DNA from: Pseudoxanthomonas sp. X-1
GTDB lineage: Bacteria; Pseudomonadota; Gammaproteobacteria; Xanthomonadales; Xanthomonadaceae
Assembly: GCF_020042665.1 (NCBI RefSeq)
Contig: NZ_CP083376.1
Coordinates: 3,136,001 to 3,200,000 of the forward strand
Direction of reading: 5' to 3'
DNA length: 64,000 nucleotides
Program-made: the position numbers and the translations under genes
Shown here: in pieces, positions 35,633 to 44,107 of the stretch
How positions within the stretch are numbered: the stretch's first letter is position 1
Layout of the letters: each line of letters begins with the position of its first letter
Notes under the pieces: generated by a model
Told to the model about the DNA's origin: nothing
What the model saw: only the letters and a program-made list of their open reading frames with translations
The model's database searches: none

Positions 35633-37611
35633 TCGGCCGACGCGCGCGTGTCGACTCGCCCGCGCTGGATGGGCGCAGCCGGCTGTGGACGCTGGCCTCG
35701 GCCGGCTTTGGCCTGCTGCCGCTGCTGCTGCAACTGCCGGGTGGCACGGCCCTGGCAATCGGGGCGATCGGCGTGCTCAGCGCGGGCGCCTCGTGGAGGC
35801 GGCGCATCCCGCTGCCGCTGCGCGTGCTGCTGGCGCTGGCGGCGCTGGTCGCGGTGCTGTGGTCGGCCGGGCCGCGTTTCGGCCGCGACACCGGCTGCGC
35901 GCTGCTGGCGGCGATGCTGGCGATCAAGCCGACCGAGACCACCACGCTGCGCGACGGCCGCAGCCTGGTGGGCTTCGCGCTGTTCGCGCCGTTCGCCGCG
36001 TTCCTGCTCGACCAAGGGCCGCTGACCATGGCGCTGGGCCTGGTCTCGGTGCTGTGCGCGCTGGTGGCGATGCTGCGCCTGGCCGCGCTGGAATCGGGCC
36101 TGCTCGACGCCAGCGGCGCCGGCGCGGTTGGCATCAGCCCGTGGCAGCTCGGCCGGTTGGTGCTGATGGGCCTGCCGCTGGTGCTGCTGACGTTCTGGCT
36201 GTTCCCGCGCCTGGGCAGCCCGCTGTGGGGCCTGCCCGACCGCGCGGTCGGCCGGCCCGGCCTGTCCGACGACATGCGGCCGGGCGACTGGATCGACCTG
36301 CTGGCCGACGACACGCCGGCCGCGCGCGTGACCTTCTTCGGCGCCACGCCGCCGCCATCGCAGATGTACTGGCGCGGGCCGGTGCTGGACGATTTCGACG
36401 GCCGCGTGTGGCGCCGCGGCTGGAGCGGTGGACGCGCACCGGCCGAGGCGCCGCGCCAGGGCCCGCGCTACGACTACCAGCTCGATTACGAGCCGACCGA
36501 CCGCAGCCAGCTCATCGCGCTGGACCTGCTCGTCGATGCGCCCGAGGGCACGCGGCTGTCGGCCGACTACGAACTGAGCGCGCAGCGCCCGCTGGCCTCG
36601 CTGACGCGCTGGCGCATGCAGGGCCAGGCGCCGGCACGCTTCGATGCGCAGATCCCGCCGCAGGCGCTGCAGCGGGATCTGCGCCTGCCGCCGGGGTTGA
36701 ATCCCCGCACGGTCGCGCTGGGCCGGCAGTGGCGCAGCGAAGCCGGTGCCCATGGCGATGCCGCCATCGTCCAGCGTGCACTGACCTGGATCCGCAAGGA
36801 CTTCGGCTACACGCTGGACATCCCGCTGCCGGGACGCGACATGGCCGATGAGTTCCTGTTCCAGACCCGGCAGGGGTTCTGCGAGCAGTTCAGTTCCTCC
36901 TTCGTGATCCTGATGCGCGCGGCCGGCATCCCGGCGCGGGTGGTCACCGGCTACGTCGGCGGGGTGCGCAATCCGTTCGGCGGCGGCTACTGGATCCTGC
37001 GCCGCCAGGACGCCCATGCCTGGGCCGAGGTCTGGCTGCCGCAGCGCGGCTGGGTGCGCGTGGATCCCACCGCCGCGGTGGCGCCGGAGCGCATCTACGA
37101 CACGCTGGACGACCGTGCCCAGGCCGGTGGAGACGCTGGCGAGGATCTGTTCGGCCTGAGCCGCTACGCGCAGGTCAGTGACTGGCTGCGGCGCGGCTGG
37201 AACGACCTGGTGCTGGGCTTCGACGTCGAACGCCAGCGCCGGCTGCTGCAGCCCTTCGGCATCGAGCGCCTGGACGAGGGTCGCCTGGGCCTGCTGTTCG
37301 CCATCGCCGGCGGCGGCGCGCTGCTGGGCATGGCCTGGCTGCTGGCGCGCGGCGAACGCGAGCGCGATCCGCTGCTGCGGCAGTGGCATGCGCTGGGACG
37401 GCGCTACCGCCGCTTCGACCTGGCGCCCGGCGCCGACGAGCCGGCGCAGCGCTGGGCGCAGCGTGTGGCGAGCGCGCGACGCGACGCCACCGCAGCGCAC
37501 AAAAACGAGGAACTCATCTCACTCAGCCGGCGTTTCGCACAGGCACGCTACGCTGCCGGTCACGCGGACGTCCGGGCGCTGATACGCGATCTTCGCCGGC
37601 ACCGTCCGTGA
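35629..37611 (+). CDS. transglutaminase-like membrane protein (TgpA type)
   Basis: 660 residues from a GTG overlapping the DUF58 stop. Five or six N-terminal membrane helices (to about 190), a periplasmic transglutaminase domain with the triad C418 (QGFCEQFS), H463 (DAHAWAEVW) and D479 (VDPTAA), then a C-terminal helix near 565 and a DUF4129-like tail. The Pseudomonas orthologue TgpA is essential and acts in the periplasm. Substrates are not known. Confidence 0.93.
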   Translation: MIGRRARVDSPALDGRSRLWTLASAGFGLLPLLLQLPGGTALAIGAIGVLSAGASWRRRIPLPLRVLLALAALVAVLWSAGPRFGRDTGCALLAAMLAIKPTETTTLRDGRSLVGFALFAPFAAFLLDQGPLTMALGLVSVLCALVAMLRLAALESGLLDASGAGAVGISPWQLGRLVLMGLPLVLLTFWLFPRLGSPLWGLPDRAVGRPGLSDDMRPGDWIDLLADDTPAARVTFFGATPPPSQMYWRGPVLDDFDGRVWRRGWSGGRAPAEAPRQGPRYDYQLDYEPTDRSQLIALDLLVDAPEGTRLSADYELSAQRPLASLTRWRMQGQAPARFDAQIPPQALQRDLRLPPGLNPRTVALGRQWRSEAGAHGDAAIVQRALTWIRKDFGYTLDIPLPGRDMADEFLFQTRQGFCEQFSSSFVILMRAAGIPARVVTGYVGGVRNPFGGGYWILRRQDAHAWAEVWLPQRGWVRVDPTAAVAPERIYDTLDDRAQAGGDAGEDLFGLSRYAQVSDWLRRGWNDLVLGFDVERQRRLLQPFGIERLDEGRLGLLFAIAGGGALLGMAWLLARGERERDPLLRQWHALGRRYRRFDLAPGADEPAQRWAQRVASARRDATAAHKNEELISLSRRFAQARYAAGHADVRALIRDLRRHRP

Positions 37612-37628
37612 CCCATTCCGAGGCCTGT

Positions 37629-38165
37629 ATGAAGCGCATGTCTTTCCTCCGTCCGCTGGCCGTGACCGGCCTTGCGATCGCCCTCGGCGCCTGCGCGACC
37701 GCGCCCAAGCCGCTGCAGGGTCAGTTCCCCGGTGTGACGCCGCGCGATGCGGTGGTCGGCGTGCAGACCGGCGCGCAGGTGCGCTGGGGTGGCCGCATCG
37801 TCGAGACCAAGCCGGGGGCGAACAGCACCTGCTTCGAGATGATTTCCGCGCCGCTCAGCGCCACCGGCCGTCCGCAGAGCGATACGCCGGATGCGACCGA
37901 TGGGCGCTTCATCGCCTGCCGCGCGGGCTTCTACGATCCGGCGATCTTCGCCAAGGGCCGTGAGGTGACCTTCGTCGGCCGGGTGTCCGGCACCGAGACC
38001 ACGCGCATCGGCGAGTACGACTATCGCCTGCCCAAGGTCGACGCCGACGTGGTCTACCTGTGGCCGAAGGTGCGCGAGGTGCAGGTGCGTCCGTATCCGT
38101 ACTACGACCCGTTCTGGGGTCCGGGCCCGGGCTGGGGCTGGGGTCCGCGCTGGGGCTGGTGGTAA
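37629..38165 (+). CDS. Slp family outer-membrane lipoprotein
   Basis: 178 residues. Signal peptide with lipobox LGAC (C22 lipidated). The Slp core includes RWGGRIVETKPG, FIACRAGFYDP and GREVTFVGRVSG. The C-terminus is very rich in Trp, Gly, Tyr and Pro (from PYPYYDPFWG to the final WGWW), common in this family. E. coli Slp is starvation-induced; the function is unclear. Own terminator follows; 17 bases separate it from the transglutaminase gene. Confidence 0.92.
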   Translation: MKRMSFLRPLAVTGLAIALGACATAPKPLQGQFPGVTPRDAVVGVQTGAQVRWGGRIVETKPGANSTCFEMISAPLSATGRPQSDTPDATDGRFIACRAGFYDPAIFAKGREVTFVGRVSGTETTRIGEYDYRLPKVDADVVYLWPKVREVQVRPYPYYDPFWGPGPGWGWGPRWGWW

Positions 38166-38192
38166 GTCGCCTCAGTTTCGGCGTAGTAGAGA

Positions 38193-38221
38193 AAGGCCGG
38201 CGATTGCCGGCTTTTTCTTTT
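38193..38221 (+). terminator. Rho-independent terminator of slp
   Basis: Stem GCCGGC/GCCGGC with a GATT loop (38196-38211) followed by TTTTTCTTTT. Confidence 0.88.
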
Positions 38222-38265
38222 GAGTTCTTCTGCCTATCAATTGATCGCTGGCGTAGGGCGTCCGG

Positions 38266-38570
38266 CTTCGGAGGGGCAGCGGTCCGGCGGGCGGGGGCCG
38301 CTTATCCCTCAATCAGGGCATGCTGCCCTGATTCGGGCGCTCGGCGTCCTGCCTCGCTAGGCGCGGCCCCCGCCCGCCGGCTCGCTGCCTCGCACGTTGG
38401 TTCCGCAAGCTTCGGCTCGAAGAAGTCCCAAGCTTTCCGCTCGCGGAGCCTCAACCCCGCCGGGCCTGGCGGAGAGCGGGCCAGGGATGGCCCGCGGCGG
38501 CGAGTCCGGAGGGCGGACCGTACCAAGGGGCCAGCCCGGTCGGGTCGAGGCGGGTCGGCAAAACCCGCTC
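38266..38570 (+). repeat. dispersed intergenic element, copy 3 (full length)
   Basis: Aligns with copy 1 in reverse orientation over its whole length. Outer arms are a perfect 18-nt inverted repeat (38284-38301 with 38363-38380); an inner 10-bp hairpin (38311-38320 with 38324-38333) has a three-base loop. The right half has ggcggagagcgggccaggga, then gtcgggtcgaggcgggtcgg. Fills most of the 470-base gap between slp and hinT, which has no gene. Confidence 0.8.
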
Positions 38571-38635
38571 ATGCTTCGCACGCATGTCATCAACGATGGA
38601 AGCCGTTCCATCTGCCCGCGGGACGTCGTGCGTCT

Positions 38636-38992
38636 TCAGCCGCCTAGTGCACCGAAGTGGCCCAGCGCCGCGCCGGCCAGCAGGTGCAGGTGGATGTGAT
38701 AGACGGTCTGCCCGGCATCGTCGCGGCAGTTCATGACCACGCGATAGCCCTTGCCGGCGAAGCCTTCCTGGCGGGCGTACTGCGCCGCGGCCAGCACCAG
38801 CTTGCCCACCAGCGTGGCCTGGTCCGGCGTGAGGTCGTCCAGCGTGGGCACGTGCACCTGCTTGGGAATGAACAGCACGTGCACCGGCGCCTGCGGCGCG
38901 ATGTCCTTGAAGCCCAGCACATCATCGTCCTCGTAGACGATGGTGGCGGGGATTTCGCGCCGGATGATCTTGCCGAAGATGGTGTCGTTCAT
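38636..38992 (-). CDS. HIT family purine nucleoside phosphoramidase (HinT-like)
   Basis: 118 residues. Histidine triad HIHLHLL (H99, H101, H103). N-terminus MNDTIFGKIIRREIPA is typical for HinT. It hydrolyses AMP-lysine-type phosphoramidates. First of the leftward group hinT; recR, ybaB and dnaX lie upstream of it on the same strand. Confidence 0.95.
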   Translation of the reverse strand: MNDTIFGKIIRREIPATIVYEDDDVLGFKDIAPQAPVHVLFIPKQVHVPTLDDLTPDQATLVGKLVLAAAQYARQEGFAGKGYRVVMNCRDDAGQTVYHIHLHLLAGAALGHFGALGG

Positions 38993-39096
38993 TGAATGAG
39001 CGCAGTGAAGTCAGAAGTGGGAAGAGCTTAGCGCGATGCGCAAGAAAGGAGCTCCGGCCTCTGCTCACTCCTCACTTCGCTCCACTCAGGCCTGCT

Positions 39097-39693
39097 TCAA
39101 CTCATCTCGCTGCGCGAACCGAACGCATGCGACAGCGTGCCGCGATCGACGTACTCCAGTTCGCCGCCCAGCGGCACGCCGTGCGCCAGGCGCATCGGCT
39201 TGACGCCTGCCTGCCGCGCCAGCTGGCCCAGGTAGTGCGCGGTGGCCTCGCCTTCGACGGTGGGGTTGGTGGCGATGATCAGTTCGCCGACCTCGCCCTG
39301 GGCCAGGCGCTGGGACAGCTGTTCCAGGCCGAGTTCGCGCGGGCCGATGCCATCCAGCGGCGAGAGCCGGCCCTGCAGGATGAAGTACAGACCGCGATAG
39401 CCGGTGGCCTGCTCGATGGCCAGCCGGTCGGCCGGGGATTCGACCACGCACAGCTGGTGGCGATCGCGGCTGGGGCTGGCGCAGATGGCGCACAGCGCGC
39501 CCTCGGTGAAGTCGCGGCACTGCTGGCAGTGGCCGATGTGCTCCATCGCCTCGGCCAGCGCGGTCGACAGCCGGCGACCGCCGGCGCGATCGCGCTCCAG
39601 CAGCTGGTAGGCCATGCGCTGGGCGCTCTTACTGCCCACGCCGGGCAGGACCTTGAGCGCGTCGATGAGCTGTTCGAGCAGCGAGGAAGTCAA
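39097..39693 (-). CDS. recR: recombination mediator RecR
   Basis: 198 residues. Helix-hairpin-helix [17 protein letters not shown], zinc finger C56/C59/C68/C71, then a TOPRIM domain with [12 protein letters not shown] and [12 protein letters not shown]. It forms a ring on DNA and works with RecO. Downstream of ybaB as usual (dnaX-ybaB-recR), though 89 bases separate them, filled with an imperfect palindrome. Confidence 0.97.
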   Translation of the reverse strand: MTSSLLEQLIDALKVLPGVGSKSAQRMAYQLLERDRAGGRRLSTALAEAMEHIGHCQQCRDFTEGALCAICASPSRDRHQLCVVESPADRLAIEQATGYRGLYFILQGRLSPLDGIGPRELGLEQLSQRLAQGEVGELIIATNPTVEGEATAHYLGQLARQAGVKPMRLAHGVPLGGELEYVDRGTLSHAFGSRSEMS

Positions 39694-39782
39694 AGCAGGA
39701 AAGGCCGGAAGTCAGGGGCCAGAGACCAGGGAAGCCGCAGGGGCACGCCGGCCCTTGCTCCCTGCCCTCTGATCCTTGTGCT

Positions 39783-40103
39783 TCAGAACGGCAGCTTCAT
39801 GCCGGGCGGCAGCTGCATGCCGGCGGTGGCCGAGCCCATGCGCGCCTTGGATTCGGCGTCGATCTTGTTGGAGGCGTCGTTGAACGCCGCGGCGATCAGG
39901 TCCTCCAGCATTTCCGCATCGGACAGCAGGCTCGGGTCGATGCGCACCTTGCGGCACTCCTTGGCGCCGGTCAGCGTCACGCTGACCATGTTGCCGCCGG
40001 CGTTGCCGGTGACTTCCAGCTTGGCCAGCTCTTCCTGCGCCTTCTGCAGGTTTTCCTGCATCTTCTGCGCCTGCTGCATGAGTTGGGCGATGTTTCCACG
40101 CAT
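39783..40103 (-). CDS. ybaB: YbaB/EbfC nucleoid-associated protein
   Basis: 106 residues. N-terminal coiled helix [19 protein letters not shown], then the beta strands of the tweezer-like dimer ([19 protein letters not shown]). It binds DNA non-specifically. The ATG is seven bases after the dnaX stop. Confidence 0.95.
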   Translation of the reverse strand: MRGNIAQLMQQAQKMQENLQKAQEELAKLEVTGNAGGNMVSVTLTGAKECRKVRIDPSLLSDAEMLEDLIAAAFNDASNKIDAESKARMGSATAGMQLPPGMKLPF

Positions 40104-40110
40104 GGTCGGG

Positions 40111-41979
40111 TTACTCGTCGAAAGGGCGGATGGAATCGGGCACCACGCGCGCGCCGTGCTGCTGGATCAGCCGCTGCACGTCGGGGTGGTTCATGAACTG
40201 TTCTTCGGCCGAGGCACGGCGCGCGTCCTGCTGGCGCGCATCGCGCATGGCCAGCGTCTCGGCGCCTTCGCCGGCGACCGCGCCGGTGTCGAACACGATC
40301 TTCGGCACGCGCCCCAGGGACGCCGACAGCGCATCGGCCAGGTCGCCCACCGAGCGGTCGGTGCGCAGGTAGTCCAGGCCCGGCGCCAGCGACAGGCGCA
40401 GCACCGCATCGCCGTAGCTGGCGAAGGCGACATTGGCGGCGAGCTGGCGCGAAGGCCCGCTCAGCTTGGCCGAGGCGACCAGCGCCAGCCAGTGATCGGC
40501 ATCGGCAATGCCGTCGCCGGACGGAGGCGGCGGTGGCGCGGACGGAGCTCGCGCGGGCGTGGCAGGCGCGGCGCTGGCGTTCGGGGCGGCCTGCACCGGC
40601 TCGGCGACGCGGATCTTCTGCGCCGGCACTTCCCAGGGCGGGACGTCGTCCGTGGCCGGTGCTGGCGCTGGCGTGGACGGGGCTTGCGCCGGTGGCACGG
40701 CGGCGAACGGCGCTGCCTCCGGTTCGGGCGCCACGGACGGCTTCGGCACGGGCGCGGACACGGGCTCGGCCGGCGCGTGCGGAGCGGTCGCCATTTCCGG
40801 CATCAGCGGGGCCGCTGCGGCGCGTCCGCTGTTGGCCTCGTCCCCGGTGCCCGCGGCCGGCTTGGCCGGCGCGGCCGAGGCCGGCGCGACATCGCCCTCG
40901 CCCGCCGGGCGGAAGGCCAGCATGCGCAGCAGGCTCATCTCGAACCCGGCGCGCGGGCTCGGCGCCAGGTAGAGATCGCGGCGGCCGTTGAGCGCCATCT
41001 GGTACCAGAGCTGGACCACTTCCGGGCGCAGGCGCTGGGCGAAGCCTTCGGCGTCGACGCCCTCGGCCTCGATTGCCACGCCCGGCACCAGCTGGCGCAC
41101 CTGGATGCGATGCAGCGCCTCGGCGAAGGCCTCCAGCACCCCACCCCAGTCCGGCGAGAACTCGGCCAGCGTGGCGATGGTGGCCATCAGCCGCGCACCG
41201 TCGCCATCGGCCAGCGCGTCGAGCAGCGCGCCGACCTGGGTGCGGTCGACCGTGCCCAGCATGGTGCGCACGCCGGCATCGCTCAGCTCGCCCGCGGTAT
41301 AGGCGATGGCCTGGTCCAGCAGCGACAGGCCGTCGCGCAGCGAACCATCGGCGGCCTTGGCGATCTGGCGCACCGCGCCGTCTTCCGAAGGAATCTGCTC
41401 GGCGCCGAGGATCTTGGTGATCTGCCCGCCGATCTGCGCCTCGTCCAGCCGCTTGAGGTTGAACTGCAGGCAGCGGCTGAGCACGGTCACCGGCAGCTTC
41501 TGCGGATCGGTGGTGGCCAGCAGGAACTTCACGTGCTCCGGCGGTTCCTCCAGCGTCTTGAGCAACGCATTGAACGCCGCCTTGGACAGCATGTGCACTT
41601 CGTCGATCAGGTAGACCTTGAACTTGCCGCGGCTGGGCATGTACTGCGCGTTCTCGATCACCTCGCGCACGTCGTCCACGCCGGTGTTGGAGGCCGCGTC
41701 GATCTCCAGCAGGTCGATGTAGCGCCCGGCGTCGATGTCCAGGCAGGCGGCGCACTGGCCGCACGGGTCGGCGCTGGTGCCGGTCTCGCAGTTAAGCGAT
41801 TTGGCGAAGATGCGCGCGATGGTGGTCTTGCCGACCCCGCGCGTGCCGGTGAACAGGAAGGCGTGGTGGATGCGGCCGCTATCGAGCGCGTTGGACAGCG
41901 CACGCACCACGTGCTCCTGACCGACCAGTTCGGCGAAACGCTTCGGGCGCCACTTGCGGGCCAGGACGAGGTAGGACAT
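40111..41979 (-). CDS. dnaX: DNA polymerase III subunit gamma/tau
   Basis: 622 residues from the ATG at 41979 ([20 protein letters not shown]). Walker A GTRGVGKT (45-52), zinc cysteines C64, C73, C76, C79, DEVH box in LIDEVHMLS. An Ala/Pro-rich linker (about 370-490) leads to the tau C-terminal domain. I find no A-AAA-AAG slippery site, so a short gamma form by frameshift is not predicted. It holds the clamp loader and couples it to polymerase and helicase. Confidence 0.96.
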   Translation of the reverse strand: MSYLVLARKWRPKRFAELVGQEHVVRALSNALDSGRIHHAFLFTGTRGVGKTTIARIFAKSLNCETGTSADPCGQCAACLDIDAGRYIDLLEIDAASNTGVDDVREVIENAQYMPSRGKFKVYLIDEVHMLSKAAFNALLKTLEEPPEHVKFLLATTDPQKLPVTVLSRCLQFNLKRLDEAQIGGQITKILGAEQIPSEDGAVRQIAKAADGSLRDGLSLLDQAIAYTAGELSDAGVRTMLGTVDRTQVGALLDALADGDGARLMATIATLAEFSPDWGGVLEAFAEALHRIQVRQLVPGVAIEAEGVDAEGFAQRLRPEVVQLWYQMALNGRRDLYLAPSPRAGFEMSLLRMLAFRPAGEGDVAPASAAPAKPAAGTGDEANSGRAAAAPLMPEMATAPHAPAEPVSAPVPKPSVAPEPEAAPFAAVPPAQAPSTPAPAPATDDVPPWEVPAQKIRVAEPVQAAPNASAAPATPARAPSAPPPPPSGDGIADADHWLALVASAKLSGPSRQLAANVAFASYGDAVLRLSLAPGLDYLRTDRSVGDLADALSASLGRVPKIVFDTGAVAGEGAETLAMRDARQQDARRASAEEQFMNHPDVQRLIQQHGARVVPDSIRPFDE

Positions 41980-42087
41980 GTGGTCATTGTGCCGCGCCGG
42001 GGGGGGCGTTCCAAGGACGAAACGCGTCGGGCCCTCCGCCGCGTGCCGCGGCGTGAACGGCCCCGCGCGCGGGGCGCTGACCGGGAC

Positions 42088-42116
42088 TCGCAATAAATCC
42101 GGCGCACGGCTAGAAT
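42088..42116 (+). promoter_or_regulatory. candidate promoter of tRNA-Ser(GGA)
   Basis: TCGCAA (42088-42093), 17 bases, TAGAAT (42111-42116). A GC-rich stretch (ctgcgcccc) follows the -10, like the discriminators of stringently controlled stable-RNA promoters. The -35 match is weak. Confidence 0.45.
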
Positions 42117-42157
42117 CTGCGCCCCTGAGCGCGGCCCCGCGGTCGTGTTCAGGTCCC

Positions 42158-42250
42158 GGAGAGGTGTCCGAGTGGTTGAAGGAGCACGCCTGGAAAGTGT
42201 GTAAGCGTCTAAACCGCGCTTCGGGGGTTCGAATCCCCCTCTCTCCGCCA
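42158..42250 (+). tRNA. tRNA-Ser(GGA)
   Basis: Acceptor GGAGAGG pairs with CCTCTCC; anticodon GGA at 42192-42194 in loop CTGGAAA; a long variable arm typical of class II serine tRNAs; T-loop GGTTCGAATCC. CCA is encoded (42248-42250). The 3' end is repeated exactly 160 bases downstream. Confidence 0.97.
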
Positions 42251-42253
42251 GTT
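42231..42253 (+). repeat. direct repeat, first copy (3' end of tRNA-Ser)
   Basis: gaatccccctctctccgcca plus gtt is identical to 42391-42413. The phrase is the 3' half of the T-arm, the acceptor strand, CCA and three flanking bases, the region usually used as an attachment site by integrases. Confidence 0.85.
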
Positions 42254-42390
42254 TGAAAGTGTCGAGATGGCCCAGCCGCGTGAGTTTCGCCGGCGTCTGG
42301 GAGGGGGTGAGAACCCCCGGGTTCGACAGGTGGCGCAGCCACCTGCACGGCGAAGCCGCCCGCAGGGCGAGGCATCGAAAGATGCCGAGT
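42251..42390 (+). other. structured segment between tRNA-Ser and its duplicated 3' end
   Basis: No coding frame. Hairpins: gggggt-gaga-accccc (42303-42318), an 8-bp stem caggtggc/gccacctg (42327-42345) and ggcatc-gaaa-gatgcc (42371-42386). Two loops are GNRA tetraloops, a feature of folded RNA. No T-run follows. It may be transcribed with the tRNA. Confidence 0.5.
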
Positions 42391-42413
42391 GAATCCCCCT
42401 CTCTCCGCCAGTT
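42391..42413 (+). repeat. direct repeat, second copy (duplicated tRNA 3' end)
   Basis: Exact 23-base copy of 42231-42253, preceded by gatgccgagt instead of the T-arm 5' strand, so it is not part of a second tRNA. Confidence 0.85.
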
Positions 42414-42478
42414 ACAGGTCGTCGCCTCCAACGACGACGCAACGCACCCGGGCCGCGCGATGCGCGGCCCGCGTCCAT

Positions 42479-42589
42479 GGTGGCCCCGTCGGCCCCTCGC
42501 GACGCTAGGTCGAAAATCCCGCCAGGGCCGGAAGGCAGCAACGGTATCGACTGACGCGGGCGCCGAGGTCAGCCGGCGGGGCCGCCACC
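42479..42589 (+). ncRNA. ffs: 4.5S signal recognition particle RNA
   Basis: About 111 nt. The ends pair (ggtggccccgtcggc with gccggcggggccgccacc). The Ffh-binding apical domain is unmistakable: gccagggccggaaggcagca with the GGAA tetraloop, and the partner agcaacgg/actgacgcg side. A short T-run (42590-42594) ends it. With Ffh and FtsY it targets membrane proteins. A 10-bp hairpin (42449-42471) lies just upstream. Confidence 0.95.
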
Positions 42590-42732
42590 TTTTTCAGGCC
42601 CTGCCAACTCGCGCAAAGCGAGGCGCGTTCGCGCAGCACACGACCCCATCCACGAAAAGCGGGCTGCGGAAGTCCTGCAAAGTGCGGCGCCTCCTGGGTC
42701 AACGTGCGCCGGCACCAGCGCACGAGAGCGCC

Positions 42733-43164
42733 CTACTCGGCGACCGAAGCCCCCGGATGCAGCCATGCCTGCGCGCCATCGAGGTAGCGCTCCTGCTTCC
42801 AGATGGGGACGCGCGCCTTGGTCTCGTCGATGATCCAGCGGCAGGCGGCGAAGGCGCCGTCGCGGTGGCCGGCCGACACGCCGACCCAGACCGCCATCTC
42901 GCCCACGGCCAGCTCGCCGACGCGATGCACGCAGCGCGCGTCGACGATGTCGAACCGCGCCAGCGCCTCGTCGAGGATCTTCTCGCCCTCGGCGCGCGCC
43001 AGCTCGGCGTAGGCCTCGTAGTGCAGGCCGGAGACGCCCTGGCCGTCGTTGTGGTCGCGCACCCAGCCTTCGAAGCTGGCGAAGGCGCCCGCACGCGCGC
43101 TCAGCAGCTGCGTGCGCAGCGGCGCGGGCGCGATCGGCTGGTCGGTGATGTCGAAGCGGGTCAT
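42733..43164 (-). CDS. moaE: molybdopterin synthase catalytic subunit
   Basis: 143 residues from the ATG at 43164. Family motifs are FASFEGWVRDHNDG, YAELARAEGEKI, RVGELAVGEMAVWVGVSAGHR and VPIWKQERY, the lysine-rich end lining the active site. It accepts sulfur from the MoaD thiocarboxylate to make molybdopterin. Two bases after the moaD stop. Confidence 0.96.
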   Translation of the reverse strand: MTRFDITDQPIAPAPLRTQLLSARAGAFASFEGWVRDHNDGQGVSGLHYEAYAELARAEGEKILDEALARFDIVDARCVHRVGELAVGEMAVWVGVSAGHRDGAFAACRWIIDETKARVPIWKQERYLDGAQAWLHPGASVAE

Positions 43165-43166
43165 CC

Positions 43167-43409
43167 TCAGCCTCCGCTGACCGGCGGAATGAAGGCGATC
43201 TGCGCGCCTTCGGCGATCGCATCGTCCCAACGCGCGAAGGCGCCGCCCTGGGCCACGCGCAGATGCGCCGGTTCCCAGGCGAAGCCATGGCGCTGCTTCA
43301 GTTCGGCATACAGGCCGGCTAGGTCCGAGGCCGTGGTCTGCACGCTCTCGCGCTCCACGCCGGCGGCCTGACGCAGGCTGGCGAAATACAGCACCTGCAC
43401 GCCGGTCAT
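43167..43409 (-). CDS. moaD: molybdopterin synthase sulfur carrier subunit
   Basis: 80 residues with a ubiquitin-like fold ([18 protein letters not shown]) and the C-terminal VSGG needed for thiocarboxylation. The start overlaps the moaC stop by four bases. Confidence 0.95.
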   Translation of the reverse strand: MTGVQVLYFASLRQAAGVERESVQTTASDLAGLYAELKQRHGFAWEPAHLRVAQGGAFARWDDAIAEGAQIAFIPPVSGG

Positions 43410-43894
43410 GCCGACACTCCGAAGTCGCGCTTGCCGCCGTGCTTGCCGAGCAGCCGCGCCGGGCCCAGCACGATGGCGTGCGAGAGCGCCTTGCACATGT
43501 CGTAGACCGTCAGCGCCGCGACAGTGGCGCCGGTCATCGCCTCCATCTCCACGCCGGTACGATGGGTGGTGCGCACGCTGCATTCGATGCGCAGCGTGTC
43601 GGCGTCGTGCCAGTCGACGGCCAGCCGGCAGCCGTCGATGGGCAGCGGATGGCAGAACGGGATCAGCTCGTGGGTGCGCTTGACCGCCATGGTGCCGGCG
43701 ATCACCGCGGTCTCGACGATGCCGCCCTTGGCGCTGCGCAACGCATCGTGGCGCAGTTGCGCGGCCACCTCGCGCGGGAACGCCACCAGGCATTCGGCCG
43801 TGGCCTGGCGCGCGGTGACGGCCTTGTCCGAGACATCGACCATGGCCGGCTGGCCCGCGGCGTCCAGATGGGTGAGCGTGTGCGGTGCATTCAT
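43406..43894 (-). CDS. moaC: cyclic pyranopterin monophosphate synthase
   Basis: 162 residues from the ATG at 43894. [10 protein letters not shown] and [25 protein letters not shown] are the active-site segments, including the GVEMEA core and the MCK motif. It converts the MoaA product to cPMP. moaA lies upstream on the same strand, but 213 bases separate them. Confidence 0.96.
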   Translation of the reverse strand: MNAPHTLTHLDAAGQPAMVDVSDKAVTARQATAECLVAFPREVAAQLRHDALRSAKGGIVETAVIAGTMAVKRTHELIPFCHPLPIDGCRLAVDWHDADTLRIECSVRTTHRTGVEMEAMTGATVAALTVYDMCKALSHAIVLGPARLLGKHGGKRDFGVSA

Positions 43895-44107
43895 CGCGCA
43901 AGGGTAGTGCAAGTGAGGCTTGGTCGGCGTCTAGGCCGGCCGCCGCTTGCGCCGGTGATGGCAGCGACGGCGCCTGGGGCGGCAACAGGCTCGACGGAGG
44001 GCTCGACTGGCAGCGCCTGCGGGCGACCCGGGGCGATGCGAACCTGCGGCCGCTTGGCGCCGGCTCCCGTTGTTCCGGCCGCCAGAACGCCGCGCAGCAT
44101 CCGCGCG

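Noticed and set aside
39694..39782. Imperfect palindrome between ybaB and recR as a terminator
   Set aside because: Arms have many mismatches and there is no T-run.
40111..41979. Programmed frameshift in dnaX producing gamma
   Set aside because: No A-AAA-AAG or similar slippery run is present in the gene.
42209..42541. Minus-strand frames across tRNA-Ser and the SRP RNA gene
   Set aside because: They are well-known mistranslations of antisense tRNA and overlap two stable RNA genes.
42479..42589. Possible CRISPR-like or tmRNA identity for the RNA at 42479
   Set aside because: The GGAA tetraloop domain and paired ends fit 4.5S RNA; there is no tag frame, and no spaced repeats occur anywhere in the window.
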